From positions 37,763,081-37,827,080 of the forward strand of contig OX485809.1 of NCBI GenBank assembly GCA_950295325.1: a stretch of DNA of 64,000 nt, in the 5' to 3' direction. Under the pieces are notes generated by a model, which was given only the letters and a program-made list of their open reading frames with translations, made no database searches and was not told the DNA's origin. Position numbers and translations under genes: made by a program. This DNA is from Polytrichum commune. Its lineage: Eukaryota; Streptophyta; Polytrichopsida; Polytrichales; Polytrichaceae. Shown here one piece after another: positions 22,089-34,659 of this stretch; the stretch's first letter is position 1; the number at the start of each line of letters is the position of its first letter.

Positions 22089-22811
22089 AAGCCTGTGAGG
22101 CGGGTAACTTATTAGCTCCAAAATATCAAGGCCGAAGCCCCCCCACCCCCTCGAAAAAGCATTGTGTTTGCAGCCACAAGTTGCGGACTTTTGCCTTGTC
22201 CCCATTGGCTCCTTTGAAGTAGAGGCCCTCGGTTTTCCAATGCCCATATTCCCACGAATTTTAGAGGTCCAAATGCGCCGGCCCCACGCGCTCCTTGGTC
22301 CATAGCCCAAAGATATTATCGGTACTTTTGTGTCATCTCCCTATGTAACTTATTGTTGTTCTCGACCCGGACCGCCATGCCAAATGTCGGTTGAAGCCTC
22401 CATGTCGAGGTGGCTACTACTATTCACATCCGCCCTAGTCGTAAATACTTCATCCATGCACACTACCCCGATATCATGTGCGATTCGGTCGCCCACACTC
22501 ACGCCGAGTTTTTGCTACCATAGTAACAAAACCCACATGAGTTTGTTTTTTTAAGCCCCCCGCCCGCCCGCCCCTTGTGCGGGAAAAAGGTGTGGTAGTT
22601 ATATGGATGAATAAACAAGCTTAAATGTTCTTGTGATTTGATTTTGACCCTACGTAAATTGCATGGGTAAAGAGGCAACTTTCATGTAGGTAGGTGATTG
22701 GGCTTCGTAGAGTCTATGTCCACTTGAAATTCGTCGTGGATGAAGGGTTCATGGTTCACACCTAAAAATACAAGGTTCATGGTCAATTCATTCTCACTAC
22801 ATTAAGTATGA
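22089..22811. other. Moderately GC-rich unassigned stretch
   Basis: Contains CGCCCGCCCGCCC near 22,560-22,574 and short open frames. I recognise no gene. Confidence 0.3.
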
Positions 22812-23003
22812 TGTTAAGTGTGACTTACTATTTGGAACTGCGCAATTCTTTATCTATTTGATGTACATTTCATATTTTACCAACAAATACTACATTGGTA
22901 GTTTGGACATTATAGAACATTGACAACTTTACTTGGTAAAAAATCATTTCAGTAGTAAAAAGATATAGAACCATGTAAATTCAAATAGTAAGTCACACTA
23001 AAT
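22812..23003. mobile_element. MITE family A, copy 4
   Basis: TTAAGTGTGACTTACTATTT on the left and AAATAGTAAGTCACACTAAA on the right mirror each other; about 192 bp. Confidence 0.8.
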
Positions 23004-23028
23004 AGCATATTTGGTGTACATTGTTACG

Positions 23029-23322
23029 GTATTTATTGACCTTTACTATTTAGGATCGTTGTTATGGATTCCAAAAAAACAAAAAACCCAATGTCGGGTA
23101 ATGTGATGTGAATTTGAGCTTGTTGGTCCTACCCTACTCTAGAATCCCCTTGGTGCAGGGTGGAGTTTACTACCTACCTTGCCATTATAGATCTCATTTC
23201 CTAACCACAAAGGTCAAATAAGTTGTTTGGACATTACTGAACGTAGATGGTTTTGTTTTGTAAAAAATTACAAGTAGACGGTCATAGCACAACGTTACTC
23301 CGGATAGTAAGTGACTTTAACA
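23029..23322. mobile_element. MITE family A, copy 5, with nested SINE 3' fragment
   Basis: The left arm (TTTACTATTTAGGATCGTTG) and right arm (CAACGTTACTCCGGATAGTA) are family-A arms, but the spacing is about 100 bp longer than in other copies. The extra DNA (about 23,085-23,195) matches the 3' domain of SINE copy 3. Confidence 0.6.
23085..23195 (-). mobile_element. 5'-truncated SINE 3' domain
   Basis: TGTGAATTTGAGCTTGTTGG and the following CCCTAC..CTC.AGAATCC and GTGCA.GGT blocks match the plus strand of 58,590-58,690. The tRNA-like head is absent, consistent with 5' truncation. Confidence 0.5.
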
Positions 23323-23792
23323 CCAAAAACAAGAAAGACCTTATTACTAGAGATTTCTGTTGTTTACTTAGAGTCATTCCAAGTTGTGAAACATTTTGTT
23401 GCGTTTTGTTACCCTATGATGGATGAGTTGATATAGACACTGCAAATCCTCGGTCCCATTGGGAACCCACTTTAATCATTAAAAGGCGACTTTGAGTTCG
23501 TGGTATTGATGTAACTTGTCCATTGTGGATTGAGGGGCTATACTAAAAAACAAATCCCCTATAAGTCGAGGGTGGAATCATCCCAATCGCACACCACCCA
23601 ACTAATCTACGGTCTCTAACACCACTCCTTGGTGCGAAATCATCATCTTCAAATATTCATTTTGAACCATGTTATTGAACAATCCTTAGCATTCTCACCT
23701 TCCTCGTGCATGAATGTGTGTATGTAGACACTACAATTCTTGGTGCCAATACATCTTCAATGGTTTACTAGATAGGTCGTGTGCCTGCCAAA
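23323..23792. other. Unassigned stretch
   Basis: No gene or repeat end recognised between MITE A copy 5 and the second Pogo-like element. Confidence 0.3.
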
Positions 23793-23794
23793 TA

Positions 23795-24421
23795 CAGTCT
23801 ACCCTCTATAAATGTTAACCCTCAGGAGTGGATCAAAGTTAACATTTATAGAGGTGTTAACAGTTAACAATTATAAAATTACTTTTTTGAGCAATATATA
23901 AATCTTAACATTTATAAATATAAGCAATTGTGAAGAGTCCTTGTGAGAGAATACCATTCATAAAATTGCAAACCCAATCAAAACTTTATTCAATATCAAG
24001 TTTACAAATCACGGGTGAAGTACGAATCAATGGTTCTTTGGTGAGATTCATCTGCATGCACAACTTGCAAATATTTCTCAATCTGCACCAACAAACCCAC
24101 ATACTTGGACACATCACATGAACGTGATTCCATGTACCTTCTAATGGTACCAAAACTAGATTGCAAGTCACTATAAGATGGAATGGGTTTAGGAGAGAGA
24201 GAGAGAGGAATGTAACTGGATGTGTAGTTTTTATCATCCATATTATGGTTGTATTTCATTCGTTAACATTTATAGAGTCAAATTTACAAAGAAGGGAGTA
24301 CCATTTTGTTAACAGTTAACACGTTTAACATTTATAGTGTGCAATATGTGGGGAGTAGAAGAAAGTTAACATTTAGAGAGGGTTAACACTTATAAGTGTA
24401 ACATTTATAGAGGGTGGACTG
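23795..24421. mobile_element. Pogo-like deletion derivative, copy 2
   Basis: A 627-bp near-identical copy of 3,986-4,610, again between TA dinucleotides (23,793-23,794 and 24,422-24,423). I count only a handful of differences, mostly single bases plus one in the GA run, so the two insertions are recent or were gene-converted. Confidence 0.9.
24002..24259 (-). pseudogene. C-terminal Pogo-type transposase fragment, copy 2
   Basis: An 85-codon frame matching the fragment in copy 1 through its last 60 residues, including SFGTIRRYMES and TIDSYFTRDL. The catalytic domain is missing. The N-terminal residues here read into non-transposase sequence, so the start has no meaning. Confidence 0.5.
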
Positions 24422-24423
24422 TA

Positions 24424-27400
24424 ATGATCAAAATGTAGAAAGTGACGTGGTCTATGAGAGTTTAATATGACCTCTTTACGAAGAAAGACTGAAAGCATTG
24501 TTACATATGACAACGATGATATGATATTGATATATGTGCGGTGTTTATTTAGATCTAGGTCATTTATGTAAGCTCAAAGTTCAAAATACTTCCCTTTACA
24601 TATACGTATGATCGGATTGTAGGAATATAACTAATGAATCGGTTCGTAATAAATGGGGGTTGATTTTTGACAATTTAAACTTAAATAAGTGACCTTCAAA
24701 AAGCTACTAACATGTTTTGGAGATCATAACATGTGGAGAACGAGAGAGGGAGAGAGAGGGAGTTATTGCATACGAGCATACCTCTCATCCATCCAAAATA
24801 AAAACGTGACCCCTTACATGTTTGATACCGATTGACCTCAAGTGATTTGGAGTAGACTACGTTGATTATCCTGATTAGTAAGGATGGGCTAATAGTGGGC
24901 GTGGTCTAATAATGAGTGTGGGAAATTAGTACAGGTGATGCTAAATTTCTGTGCCATGAAATTAGTGCATCCAACGATCTAGGAAGCGTTGTTCATCCTT
25001 ACACTATTCACTAAAAATACTAGCCGTAGCAACATTGTCCAGTATTGGCACTTAGCACTAGTCATTAAAAGTACCATCACTTGGCACTATTCACCGAATG
25101 TATCGGCACTTTTCATACAATTTTTTTTAATCACTCTACAAGCATCTTGGAGCAATGCACCAATTTTCTCAAAATGCATGGTAAATGACCATGTATTCAT
25201 GAATTTAGTGTCACTTAATTAAAAATTCAACCCTCAATAACTTTGAGATCGGAGTAAACAGAGCGTGCTTCAAGAATTATTATTGCCCTCACTAAATCGG
25301 GATAATTAGTGTAGTTTCACATCCTTAAAACTAACTACGGTATCAAATAAAAATTTGGAAGCAACTTTGGGTTGCATACGTAAATATCATCTTAGAGCTT
25401 TATGTTGGATGATTCAAAGGTACACTCATATGAGATAGTTCACTCTCTCCATAACATGCCTCTTGGAATTCCAAAGATAAACTATCTTGTAAAGATTGAG
25501 TGGCAAAATTTAGAGTAGGTGGAATGGGGCACTTGGTGCTGAATTGTTATTAAGCCCTACAAATCCAAATGTCCTAAATTAGGACTCTTGTTTTCAAAAT
25601 GTGGATCTTACTTTTAACCAAAAACATCCCACACATAGTGTTTGAAATTCTCTATCACACCTCCAATAGCTCTTGTCACAAATGACTATTTTCTACACCT
25701 TATGATGTTCTCACACCTCCAAACTTATTTCATTGACTCGATTGAACTTACCGATCTCTCCCGTGAGACTTTTCACCAATTATATCAAGCTCCTCCTCAA
25801 AACAATGTGATTGTGATGAAATTACAATCGTTTTGTTTCTACTCATTATGGGGTCGTGGTTCCTTTATGTTGCCTCACAACTCTTGTTTTGTGATAAGCC
25901 TAAAGTAAAATAAAATAATAAATGCTATAGCATAACAAATTTTAGAACCCCTCATGCGTTTAACCTTGAAAGGTCCAAGATGGCCATTAATGGGCCCAAT
26001 GATAAAATCATGTGATATTATTTGAGATATTGTTTGCTATACGTGTCAAAAGCAACCGTGGACAAGATTAGCTTATTTGTCAAATGCAATATTTGGTTGA
26101 AGCATACATATATGTACAATGATTATAAAAATGAGAGTTTGTATAAATAAGTTAATGACTTTTCTATATCATGCGTATCTAATCACTGATGCCACTTTCA
26201 TTTTATTTTTTCTACATTGTCTTGTTATTAGGTTAAGCTATAATTGAATTGAACTATAATTACATGTTGATTTTGAGAATGTACACTACCTTAATATCCT
26301 TCTATTGTGTTATTTTAAGGTCATCTATGAATAAAGCTTTGAACTTTCATAAATTTTGCATATAAAATTAAAATAAGACATATGTAAGTGCGTTGGAATT
26401 CCCTTTTGTGAGTTACCCAAACTGCTCGTAGTCATTCGTAGTTCGAGTTAAGGTTCATTGTCTAGTTAAAAATGAAGTTAGTTGTTAGAAATTACATCAA
26501 TATCAATTAGTTAGTATTGTTAGACAATTAGGCAATATATGAAAATCCAACACAAGGTTGAGTGGATGAAGATGTGTACAAATAAAAGTGCAAGTGGATA
26601 AAGATATGTGCGGATGGAAGTGAAGGCCGTTGGATTAAGATGGTGGCGAATGCAAATCGTTGGATTTAGGGGTTTAAAAGATTGATAGGTAGGGTGGAGT
26701 CGGCCATAGATGCTAACCGTTAGATTCAAGGGTATTTAAAAATCTATGGCCGGCAAGACTTTATGGCTGAAAGAGGGTGTTCCACAAAACTTAGCGCTGG
26801 ATTTTTCTTTAATTTTTGATTTTTGACTCTCTCTCTCTCTCTCTCTCTCTCTATACTATGTTTTTACTTTGCCATACATAAATTACTGAGCTCATTAAAT
26901 ATAATATTTAAAGGGTAAGTACCCTAGGGTTAAAAGAGCTCTACCTAACTACTGTCCACCATAGATTCTGATCACTGCATCTACGGACAAGGTTGAAAAC
27001 CTAATCGTATAATAAGAGCAAGGGCTTGAGAAAATACCCTTTCAACTCAAAGGTTAAACTGCACTAGGCATTTATCTTTGGTAAACTCTGTGATTAGGGT
27101 AGAGGAAGTTAACTAGTGGGTGGTCCAAGCTAAGTGCTTCAAACCGGCCCCACAAGAAACTTCAATGGCAAAGGAACAGGTAAAATACTCTTTTTTGGAG
27201 TATGTGGTAATGCAAAATCAATAGATGTATTGTTGAATGATTGTGTGACATAGATAACAATTGGGTTCTGCTGTTATTCACCTCGTGTACGTGACTAATC
27301 CTCATTGTTTGTTGGTTGGTTGTATGGGCACAGGTGAGGCAGACCCTTCACAATTTTGAACGACATCCCTAGGTTTTGCTTATCTTTTTGGGTTCATACA

Positions 27401-28793
27401 CTTAGTGCTCATATATTGTATGTATTCCATGATGAAGAAAGTGAATACTTACACATATATTGATTATTGGGTTATATTTTGAAGTGCATTTGATGACAAA
27501 GGATCTTTCAAGTTTTTGACTATAACTTGTTTAGTACATACAAGGTTATTTCAAACAATGAAAAGGGTGTAGAGTTAAGTGAGTATGGAATGCATACAAT
27601 AGATGGTGCTAACCCATGGTTACACCATAGGATAGAGTTGCTAAGACATGCATGGTATTGAAATGAGGAGGGATCCCACCCACCCACCCGGGTTTTTTGT
27701 TAAAAGTACAAAGATATGTATATGAATGGTATGGCCTCTGTATGGAGGATGTTTTCTGAATATGACTATGCTTGAATATAAGCTTAGTTCTTACCAAGAA
27801 ATGCCCAACTCTCTCTCTAGTGGTGCAACATTTCTAGAGTGCTAGCAAAATTAATGTTGAATAAAATGGTTTGTAACCATATTAGAGAACTGTTGTATGA
27901 ATATGTGACCACTAGAATGAATTGTTGTTAGATAGGTAGATGTTGGAGTTAACTGTGTAAGGACTTGTGGCTGTTGGAGTAAAGACCGCAATCGGTTGCA
28001 GTTCTAGGTTTTGCATGTTGTATTGATGTTGTTGTATTACTTCTGGTTGTGTTTCTTCTTGTTGTATTTATGATGTTATATTGCTTGTGGTTGTGTTACT
28101 GCTAGTTGAGTTGCTTCTCTGATATTGCTTCTAGTGTAAGGCTTAGGTTGTATTGTTGGTTGTTGAGGGTACTATTCTTTAGAAGGGTGGCTTAATCCTT
28201 AATTCTTCCACTACTCAACCAACACAACCAAGGGTGGCAGGTGTGGAATTTGGTGAAAGTTAGGTACCTTGAGCCAAACCCCTATGCGGTTGCAATTACA
28301 AGGTATGATGAATGAATTTTAGATGAAGTTAGGATGATTAGGTTGGATGAAGAACAATTTTGTGAGGGATGAAATGATGGATTTAAGGTGATACGCATGG
28401 ATGAATGTGATACATTTGAATGATTATAGGAGATAGAAAGTCATTGCTTGGACGCACTAGAGTAATCCATATATATCCGGCCAATCTTGCGGGTTATTAC
28501 TTCAATTGGAGTAGCAATTGTCACCACACCTTCCAATTGCTAACAAAGAACATTTAAAACCTAATATTACGGTCTAATACGGTAGTAGTTACTCAGTGAA
28601 CACTTAAAATGACCATTTTAGCACTATCCATGTTACCTTACAAAGTAATCATCAACTCCTCGATTCTCAAATGCCTCGATTTTAGGTTATATGTCCGAAT
28701 ATGCTAAAATTAATGCGATAAGACAATTTGGGATTAACCTAATCAATCTGGCTACATGTGACGCATCATGTCACACTGCATATGCCCGTTTTA
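24424..28793. other. Long anonymous AT-rich region
   Basis: No gene supported. Holds a CT microsatellite (26,826-26,852), a tandemly echoed motif around AACCGTTAGATTCAAGGG (26,560-26,750), and a TTG-rich, TTGTTGTATT-like repetitive tract (27,980-28,130). Open frames are short. Confidence 0.4.
26826..26852. repeat. CT microsatellite
   Basis: A perfect CT dinucleotide run. Confidence 0.95.
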
Positions 28794-28810
28794 CTTACCT
28801 TACGAATTAA

Positions 28811-29255
28811 GGGCCACCTTACACTAGAGATCAAGAACCTTGGACTCGTGAATACAAATCATGGGATTGGTTGAGGAGTTGGATATGATTCAAGTACACA
28901 TTACAAAGGGGGCCTAGGGACCAATGAATATTGAATGGATGAAAAATAAGCATGACGTCCTACATGGCGCCAAGTGGATAATGAACCATGGTCTAATAGA
29001 TGTTGTGGCAGTCCCATCAAAAAGAGGAGGGTCTCACGCAATAGTAGGGGCATGTACTAAGCAATTAAATTGTCTTTGGTTCCTACAAATATTATATTGC
29101 CATGGTGGGGTTCTAGACTATGGACAACTTTGGATTGTCTATACAATGTGTTGAGGTCCCCCAACATGGTCCCCCCTCACTGTACACCAAGCTTGAGAGC
29201 CCATCAACAACATTTGAATGGTTTTCATGGTCATGGCTCTTGGTCCATGTGGCCC
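28811..29255. mobile_element. GGGCC-ended TIR element with 18-bp flanking direct repeats
   Basis: The element runs GGGCCACCTTACACTAGAGA ... GGCCC. Its right end, reverse-complemented, reads GGGCCACATGGACCAAGAGC, closely resembling the left end of the PIF-like element at 63,271. Both sides carry the same 18 bases CTTACCTTACGAATTAAG (28,794-28,811 and 29,255-29,272), overlapping the terminal base. That is far longer than the usual 3-bp PIF duplication. Confidence 0.65.
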
Positions 29256-29272
29256 TTACCTTACGAATTAAG

Positions 29273-30104
29273 AACGAATCGACCTCTTGACTCTTAAAAC
29301 TCCAACTCCCTTATCAATGAACAAGGTGGACCGACAACTATACCAAACAATCCTACAACTATGGGTAGGAAATTAACGTGAAAATCATTAGCGTGGGCCA
29401 CACTAATTTCTAGTCAAGGTGGAATTAACGTGGGTTCAAGACCCTGGTCTTCCCCTAAGTCTTCATAAAGACTTCCGACCAACACCTTAAATATTAGCTG
29501 AAAGGAAAAAGTAGCATAGATCAAACAATCATCCACCTTAATATTCCAGGAAAACAAATATTGTGGCCCACTCGTTTTCTCCTAGAAATTTAGCATGGTT
29601 TGAAAATTAGTGTGGCCTCTATAAAATTATTGTGACCCACAATAATAAGACTAGTTGGTGTACTTAAAGATGAACCGGATGAGATTGATAAGTAACTGCT
29701 TCAAATTCAAGATTTCAGGAAACTTACTGACCAATTTAGAGGAACTTACAGAATACCCCTAAACTTAATAAACATGAAAACATGTAACGATGTCAACATG
29801 TAACTGTTTGATAGTGGAAAAAATAGGATCTCGACTAATTTATGCCCAAAATCTCCCCGGACACTGTCCCTCATCTGTCCAAATCTGCCAAATTTATTGC
29901 GATGAGACAAGATGAGATTAACCAAATCAAATTTGAGCTGCATGTGATGCAACGTTTCGCACCCCTGAGCCCAATTCACACGATCATTCTCACAGGCGCT
30001 GAATTATTGTAAGCCGCATCAACGTGTCAAATCATACCTCCATCAATTTCGACTCTTAGATATTTTCATTCTCATAAGCCCTGACTCTCACATCCGCCCA
30101 ACTG
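29273..30104. other. Unassigned stretch related to the following tandem repeat
   Basis: Around 29,880-29,960 a segment with GCGATGAGACAAGATGAGAT resembles the 193-bp tandem unit and also 28,700-28,790. No gene. Confidence 0.35.
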
Positions 30105-30703
30105 TATGAGATGGGGACACGACGTGATTATGCGAATCCATCCTGCCGCTGCAACAATTCACACCCGTCGCTTTGTCCCGACGGACTAACCTCTCAAATC
30201 GATCGTCAGGTTTGATTTTCACGACTCGAGTCGAATCCCATCTAAATCTTACAGTATTCATGCGATGAGACAAGTTGGGGTTGAGTTAACGAGACTCGAA
30301 AGAAGTTGTGTGACAAGACAAGATGAGGACGAGATTACGTGAATCCATCCTGCCGCAACAGCTATTCATGCCCATCACTTTACCTCTCAAGTCGATCGTC
30401 AGGTTTGATTTCCACGACCCGCGTCGAATCGCATCTGAATCTCACAAAATTTATGTGACGAGACAAGCTGGGGTTAAGTTAACGAGATTCGAAAGACGTT
30501 GTGTGACATGACAAGATGAGGACGAGATTACACGAATCCATCCTGCTGCAACGGCTATTCATGCCCGTCACTTTACCTCTCAAGTCGATCGTCAGTTTTG
30601 ATTTTCGCGACCCGAGTCGAATCCCATCTGAATCCTGCACTATTTATGTGATGAGACAAGCTGGGGTTAAGTTAAAGAGACTCAAAAGGAGTTATGTGAC
30701 AAG
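30105..30703. repeat. 193-bp tandem repeat, three units
   Basis: Units 30,318-30,510 and 30,511-30,703 are each exactly 193 bp. A longer, more diverged unit precedes them (about 30,105-30,317). Each contains CGAATCCATCCTGC, CTCTCAA.TCGATCGTCAG, CGAGTCGAATC and GAGACAAG.TGGGGTT.AGTTAA. Similar peptides can be translated from units 2 and 3, but the period is not a multiple of three, so I regard it as non-coding. Confidence 0.85.
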
Positions 30704-33700
30704 ACAAGAGGAGATTACACCAGATCACTCCAGGCTGCACTTCGATGCTACATCTCACACCTGGTTGTCCTGATTCGCACGAATGGTTTCACAGGCGCCA
30801 GCTAAAACTGTTTCATCAAAGGCAATGCCTGAATCATCACTCCATCCAATCCGACATTGACATCTCTTCATGGAGGGAGGGAGAGAGGACTCCACTGCTT
30901 ATGGAACATAGAGTGACGTACACTATTTGCGAACGTCCTAACCTAGGTGCCTAGAATGTCTCAACGTCCTAATTGCTCTTATGATTCTATTTGCCAAGTA
31001 ACAAAAGTTACTTGCATCATGACATCTAGCATAGCACATGCTTGTGATGGTATAGTTTTATGTTATAGTATGCATGGGGAGGAGCACATTAATGGCAAGT
31101 ATGTTGTATGACATATTTTCAAAATCTGGACTTTTTGGTTGCTTCCAAAAGGATCGTACAGTATACATGTGTAAACCTAAAGTTCATGGAAGATGTGTGA
31201 ATTCTTATTGATTACTTGGATGTTGAATTCTTTCTTTTGAGCTCCTGGAATGCTTGGATTGTGGCATTAGTGAAGGAAACCAACAGTTTCAAAGCCTCTG
31301 TGGGCCCCTATCACTTGTGTTTTTTTTTTGCAATTCATAGTTTTTTTAAATGTTTATTTTTACATTTTAAATATTAACTTGTAATAGTTTCCTAACACCA
31401 ACGGTTCAAGGATGATAATTGATTAATTGATGTGATTCTAAGTTACCTTATAAAGAGTCAATGCCTTCAATCAACAACTATAGTGTCCCCAACTTGAAGT
31501 CTGAAGACATGAAGGTGGTCAGTAAGTACCATGCAACATCATCTTCTTTTATTTCTATCCGTCACAACGTTTCAAATCTCAAGCCATGGATTAGAATCGA
31601 GATTTGATGGGGTCAGGTGTGTAGGTGTTATTTGGCTAGTTTTTCCCATTTTATTCCAAATCTTTTATGTGTTTGAAATTATGTTGTGTTACATAATGAA
31701 TCTATGATGAAACATCAACATAAATGGTATTGAAAATTGGACCTTCCTTGATTTAGTTATGGTTGTTGGAAGTGCATGTTTGTTGATTCCTCAACAAAAT
31801 ATAAAATTCCCTTTAACTATGTTCACTATAAAGTGCAGAGTAGTTGATAAAATATTCAAACATAGTCAAAAAAAATTTATAGCCATGATGTTTGTTCTTT
31901 GACCAACCATGGAGGACTGTGAAAATGCATAAAACCATAATACAACTTGATGATTCCTATTTGTAGTCATATGAACTAAAAATATGAATAATTTGGTTGT
32001 ACAATGGTCAAGGGGGTTGTTTGTAAATTGAGAAGACTTAAAAATGAAAGATATTTCATTCCTCAATGTTGTTTAAATTAAGAGAGAAGACATTACAATG
32101 CCCTTCAAGATTGCATCCATGCGGTTGATAATCAAATTTAATATATTTTCTTACATGTAAAGAACTGTGGCTGGTTGCAAATGTTCACAAAATTCATGAT
32201 ATTAATAAAATTATGTTGCAAGACTTAGAACTAAGTCATGCTCCGCATAATTTGAAAGTTGCAAAAATCACCATCACATGTAGTAGTGATTGCTCATAAT
32301 GTGTTAGACATTACATAGCATTGCAAGTTTGATTTCCTTCAGCTACTTGACCATAAACTCAATATTAAAAGCTAAATAGAGAGAAACAATAGAACAATAG
32401 AACAATTTGGTTTAGTTTTTACAAATCTTCTTTGAGAGGATTTTCTTTTTTACTTGTATATTAAGAGATATAAGGCCTTATGATAACTCACTAATTTGTG
32501 TTAGGACATGGGAGTTGCACCTGTAATGGTGTTGTTGGGTATATGGGCATAGTTACCGTTATTATTGTATCACCTTATTTTTGGCGATTTTTTTTATAAT
32601 TGAAATAATGATCTTAGCATGTAAATTCTGGACATTGTATGATCAAAGTATCAATGTTGGAATTCTTCTTGTTATATGTGTGTTTAAAACTAATCCATGC
32701 TCTCATGTTCAAATAATGTTCTCTATAGGCAATAATACTATGGGAGGTGCTTTTGGGCAAGGTTCATAAATATGTTGAGTCATCATAAACTGTATTGTAT
32801 ATCAAGGATATCTTCACACCATGACCCATACATGAACATCTCGCTTCTCAATATGCAGTGTTCTAATCTTCAAAATCGATATCAACACCCAATTGGGAGC
32901 TTCACCCAAATTACTATTTATAATTAACCTACATTGAACATGAAAACATAGCATCGGTTTTGGATAATTGTGTATTCAACATTTGAAAAATTCAAAATTT
33001 ATTCATATAATGTCCAAAAACTACAAGTGTTTGAGCTAGTTTTGTGGAACTAAGATTCGTTCATACTGGCACTTATCTAGTTAGGTAAGAGTGTAATCCA
33101 AAATTTTGCCTAGAATAAATAATTTTTGAATTTGGATGCTTTGTTAGCTAAAATATTGTATATGAATGACAATGTAGTGAAGAAACCTTGAACTTAGTAA
33201 AGACTAAGTCAGAGTAGGTTAGTAGCTGCTAAATTAACATTCTGACTATTGGCAAGGGTTAGTGAGGGGGATGTGAGACAAATTTTAGGTCAATTAATTT
33301 CACTATGGGTAGCTAGAAAGTAAGTGGGTGAAGTTAGTGCCTAGGTAGTAGATAACTATAGGCAATGGATAGGTGGTTACAACCATAAGCGCATGCTTAG
33401 GAGTTATTAGTTGGTTACAAAGTAACTATCATCTTCCCCACCAGGCACAAAGAGGCAAGGTAAGTCAAGGAAGGCATGCATTTCTTAGGCAACCCGAGAG
33501 CATTGTTGAACTGAGCAATTTTGTCTCCCTCAGCACCGAGAGTGTGCGAGCTAATAATTAACTATATTATGCAAACCAAGAGTAATCACCGCAGTGAGTA
33601 TGGGAATACCACTTTGTGATAAAGCATGGTGTTCATTTTGAATATAAGTGACACTGAGTGGCCAAAGTTTGATCGAATTATTTTCTTGTCTTGATTGAGT

Positions 33701-34199
33701 GAATGTGAACCTATGAACCATTGTCTTATTATGTGTTTGCATTTGAGTAAGTCCAACGTTGTGAGTGCAATTGAGTAAGTTAGAGTTGTAAAACTAATCA
33801 ATAATTGACCAGTGTATGAGAAAAAGATGATATGATTAAAAAGAAGGAACAAGTGATGAACGAGTGGAAATGTATAAGAAACTATAGAGTGAATCCATAA
33901 GCTAAACATATTGTTGGAAGAGATTGAATATTTTGTTTCGAAGTTCAACATAAGAAAGAGGGTTAACCTAAGTGGAGAAAACAAAATTATTGTCGCATAG
34001 AGTGATGGAATGACTATTTTGCGAGGATGAACAAGGTGAAACTATAGTCTGTTAGTGCCTTGAGAGGAGAAACCCCGACCGGCAAAGAGAGGGAGAGAGA
34101 TCACACCAATATTCACAGAAGGATTTGGCGTGTGAAAAAAAAGGGAACATCTCTAGGACTGAATATAAATTTACATATGAGAAGCCAAATATCAATGAT
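30704..34199. other. Anonymous AT-rich region, possible gypsy 5' LTR near its end
   Basis: No gene recognised up to about 33,180. The 33,180-34,190 part, just 5' of the gag remnant, would be the expected place of a 5' LTR and leader, but I cannot define TG..CA ends. Confidence 0.3.
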
Positions 34200-34281
34200 C
34201 GACCATTGCTACCTAACTTCGTAGATTGAAATCTGTTATATCCACTACGGTAGATTTTAAAATGTTATACATGTAGCAACA

Positions 34282-34650
34282 TTGGATATTGCCTCAGAAT
34301 GGCCTTTACCAAATGACAAAAGAGATTTCCTAACACCAAAGAATTTGTTTGCAACATCTTCTAAAAAGAATTCGCCAACCAATTCTAATTCTAGTGCTAT
34401 CCCATCTCCACGAGTTGTCTTAATAGTTAATATACAAGCCAACCCATTGTTTTCACCAAATACTCTGCTTGTGAATACAAACATAATATCACCTCCTAAA
34501 ATGGTAGCTAATCCACTACCTAAAATAAATGGTGTAGTTAATTTACCCCATTTCTTAGGTAGACCAAAAACATACATTGATGTACACGTGAGAAATTTTG
34601 AGATTGCATGTGTTGCAAATAATGTATGTCGCGACTCTTGCTAGCTCGTC
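34282..34650 (+). pseudogene. Gypsy gag, N-terminal fragment
   Basis: A 120-codon frame whose residues about 84-116 read NLPHFLGRPKTYIDVHVRNF then EIACVANNV. This F-x-G-x-P ... H-x-x-x-F-E-x-A-C-x-A-N-N pattern is that of the start of retrotransposon gag (UBN2/Retrotrans_gag-type) domains. The expected continuation (L-F-P-x-T-L ... W) is missing because the homology breaks at about 34,650. The preceding residues are Asn/Ser/Pro-rich, as gag N-termini often are. Orientation and order fit the later parts downstream. Confidence 0.55.
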
Positions 34651-34659
34651 TTAACTTAT

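Noticed and set aside
30323-30773. Two similar 62- and 85-codon frames suggesting a duplicated gene
   Set aside because: They sit at the same position in consecutive 193-bp tandem units; the similarity reflects the satellite-like repeat.
34040-34100. Primer-binding site for the gypsy element near 34,055
   Set aside because: TTAGTGCC lacks the TGG start and no LTR end could be placed beside it.
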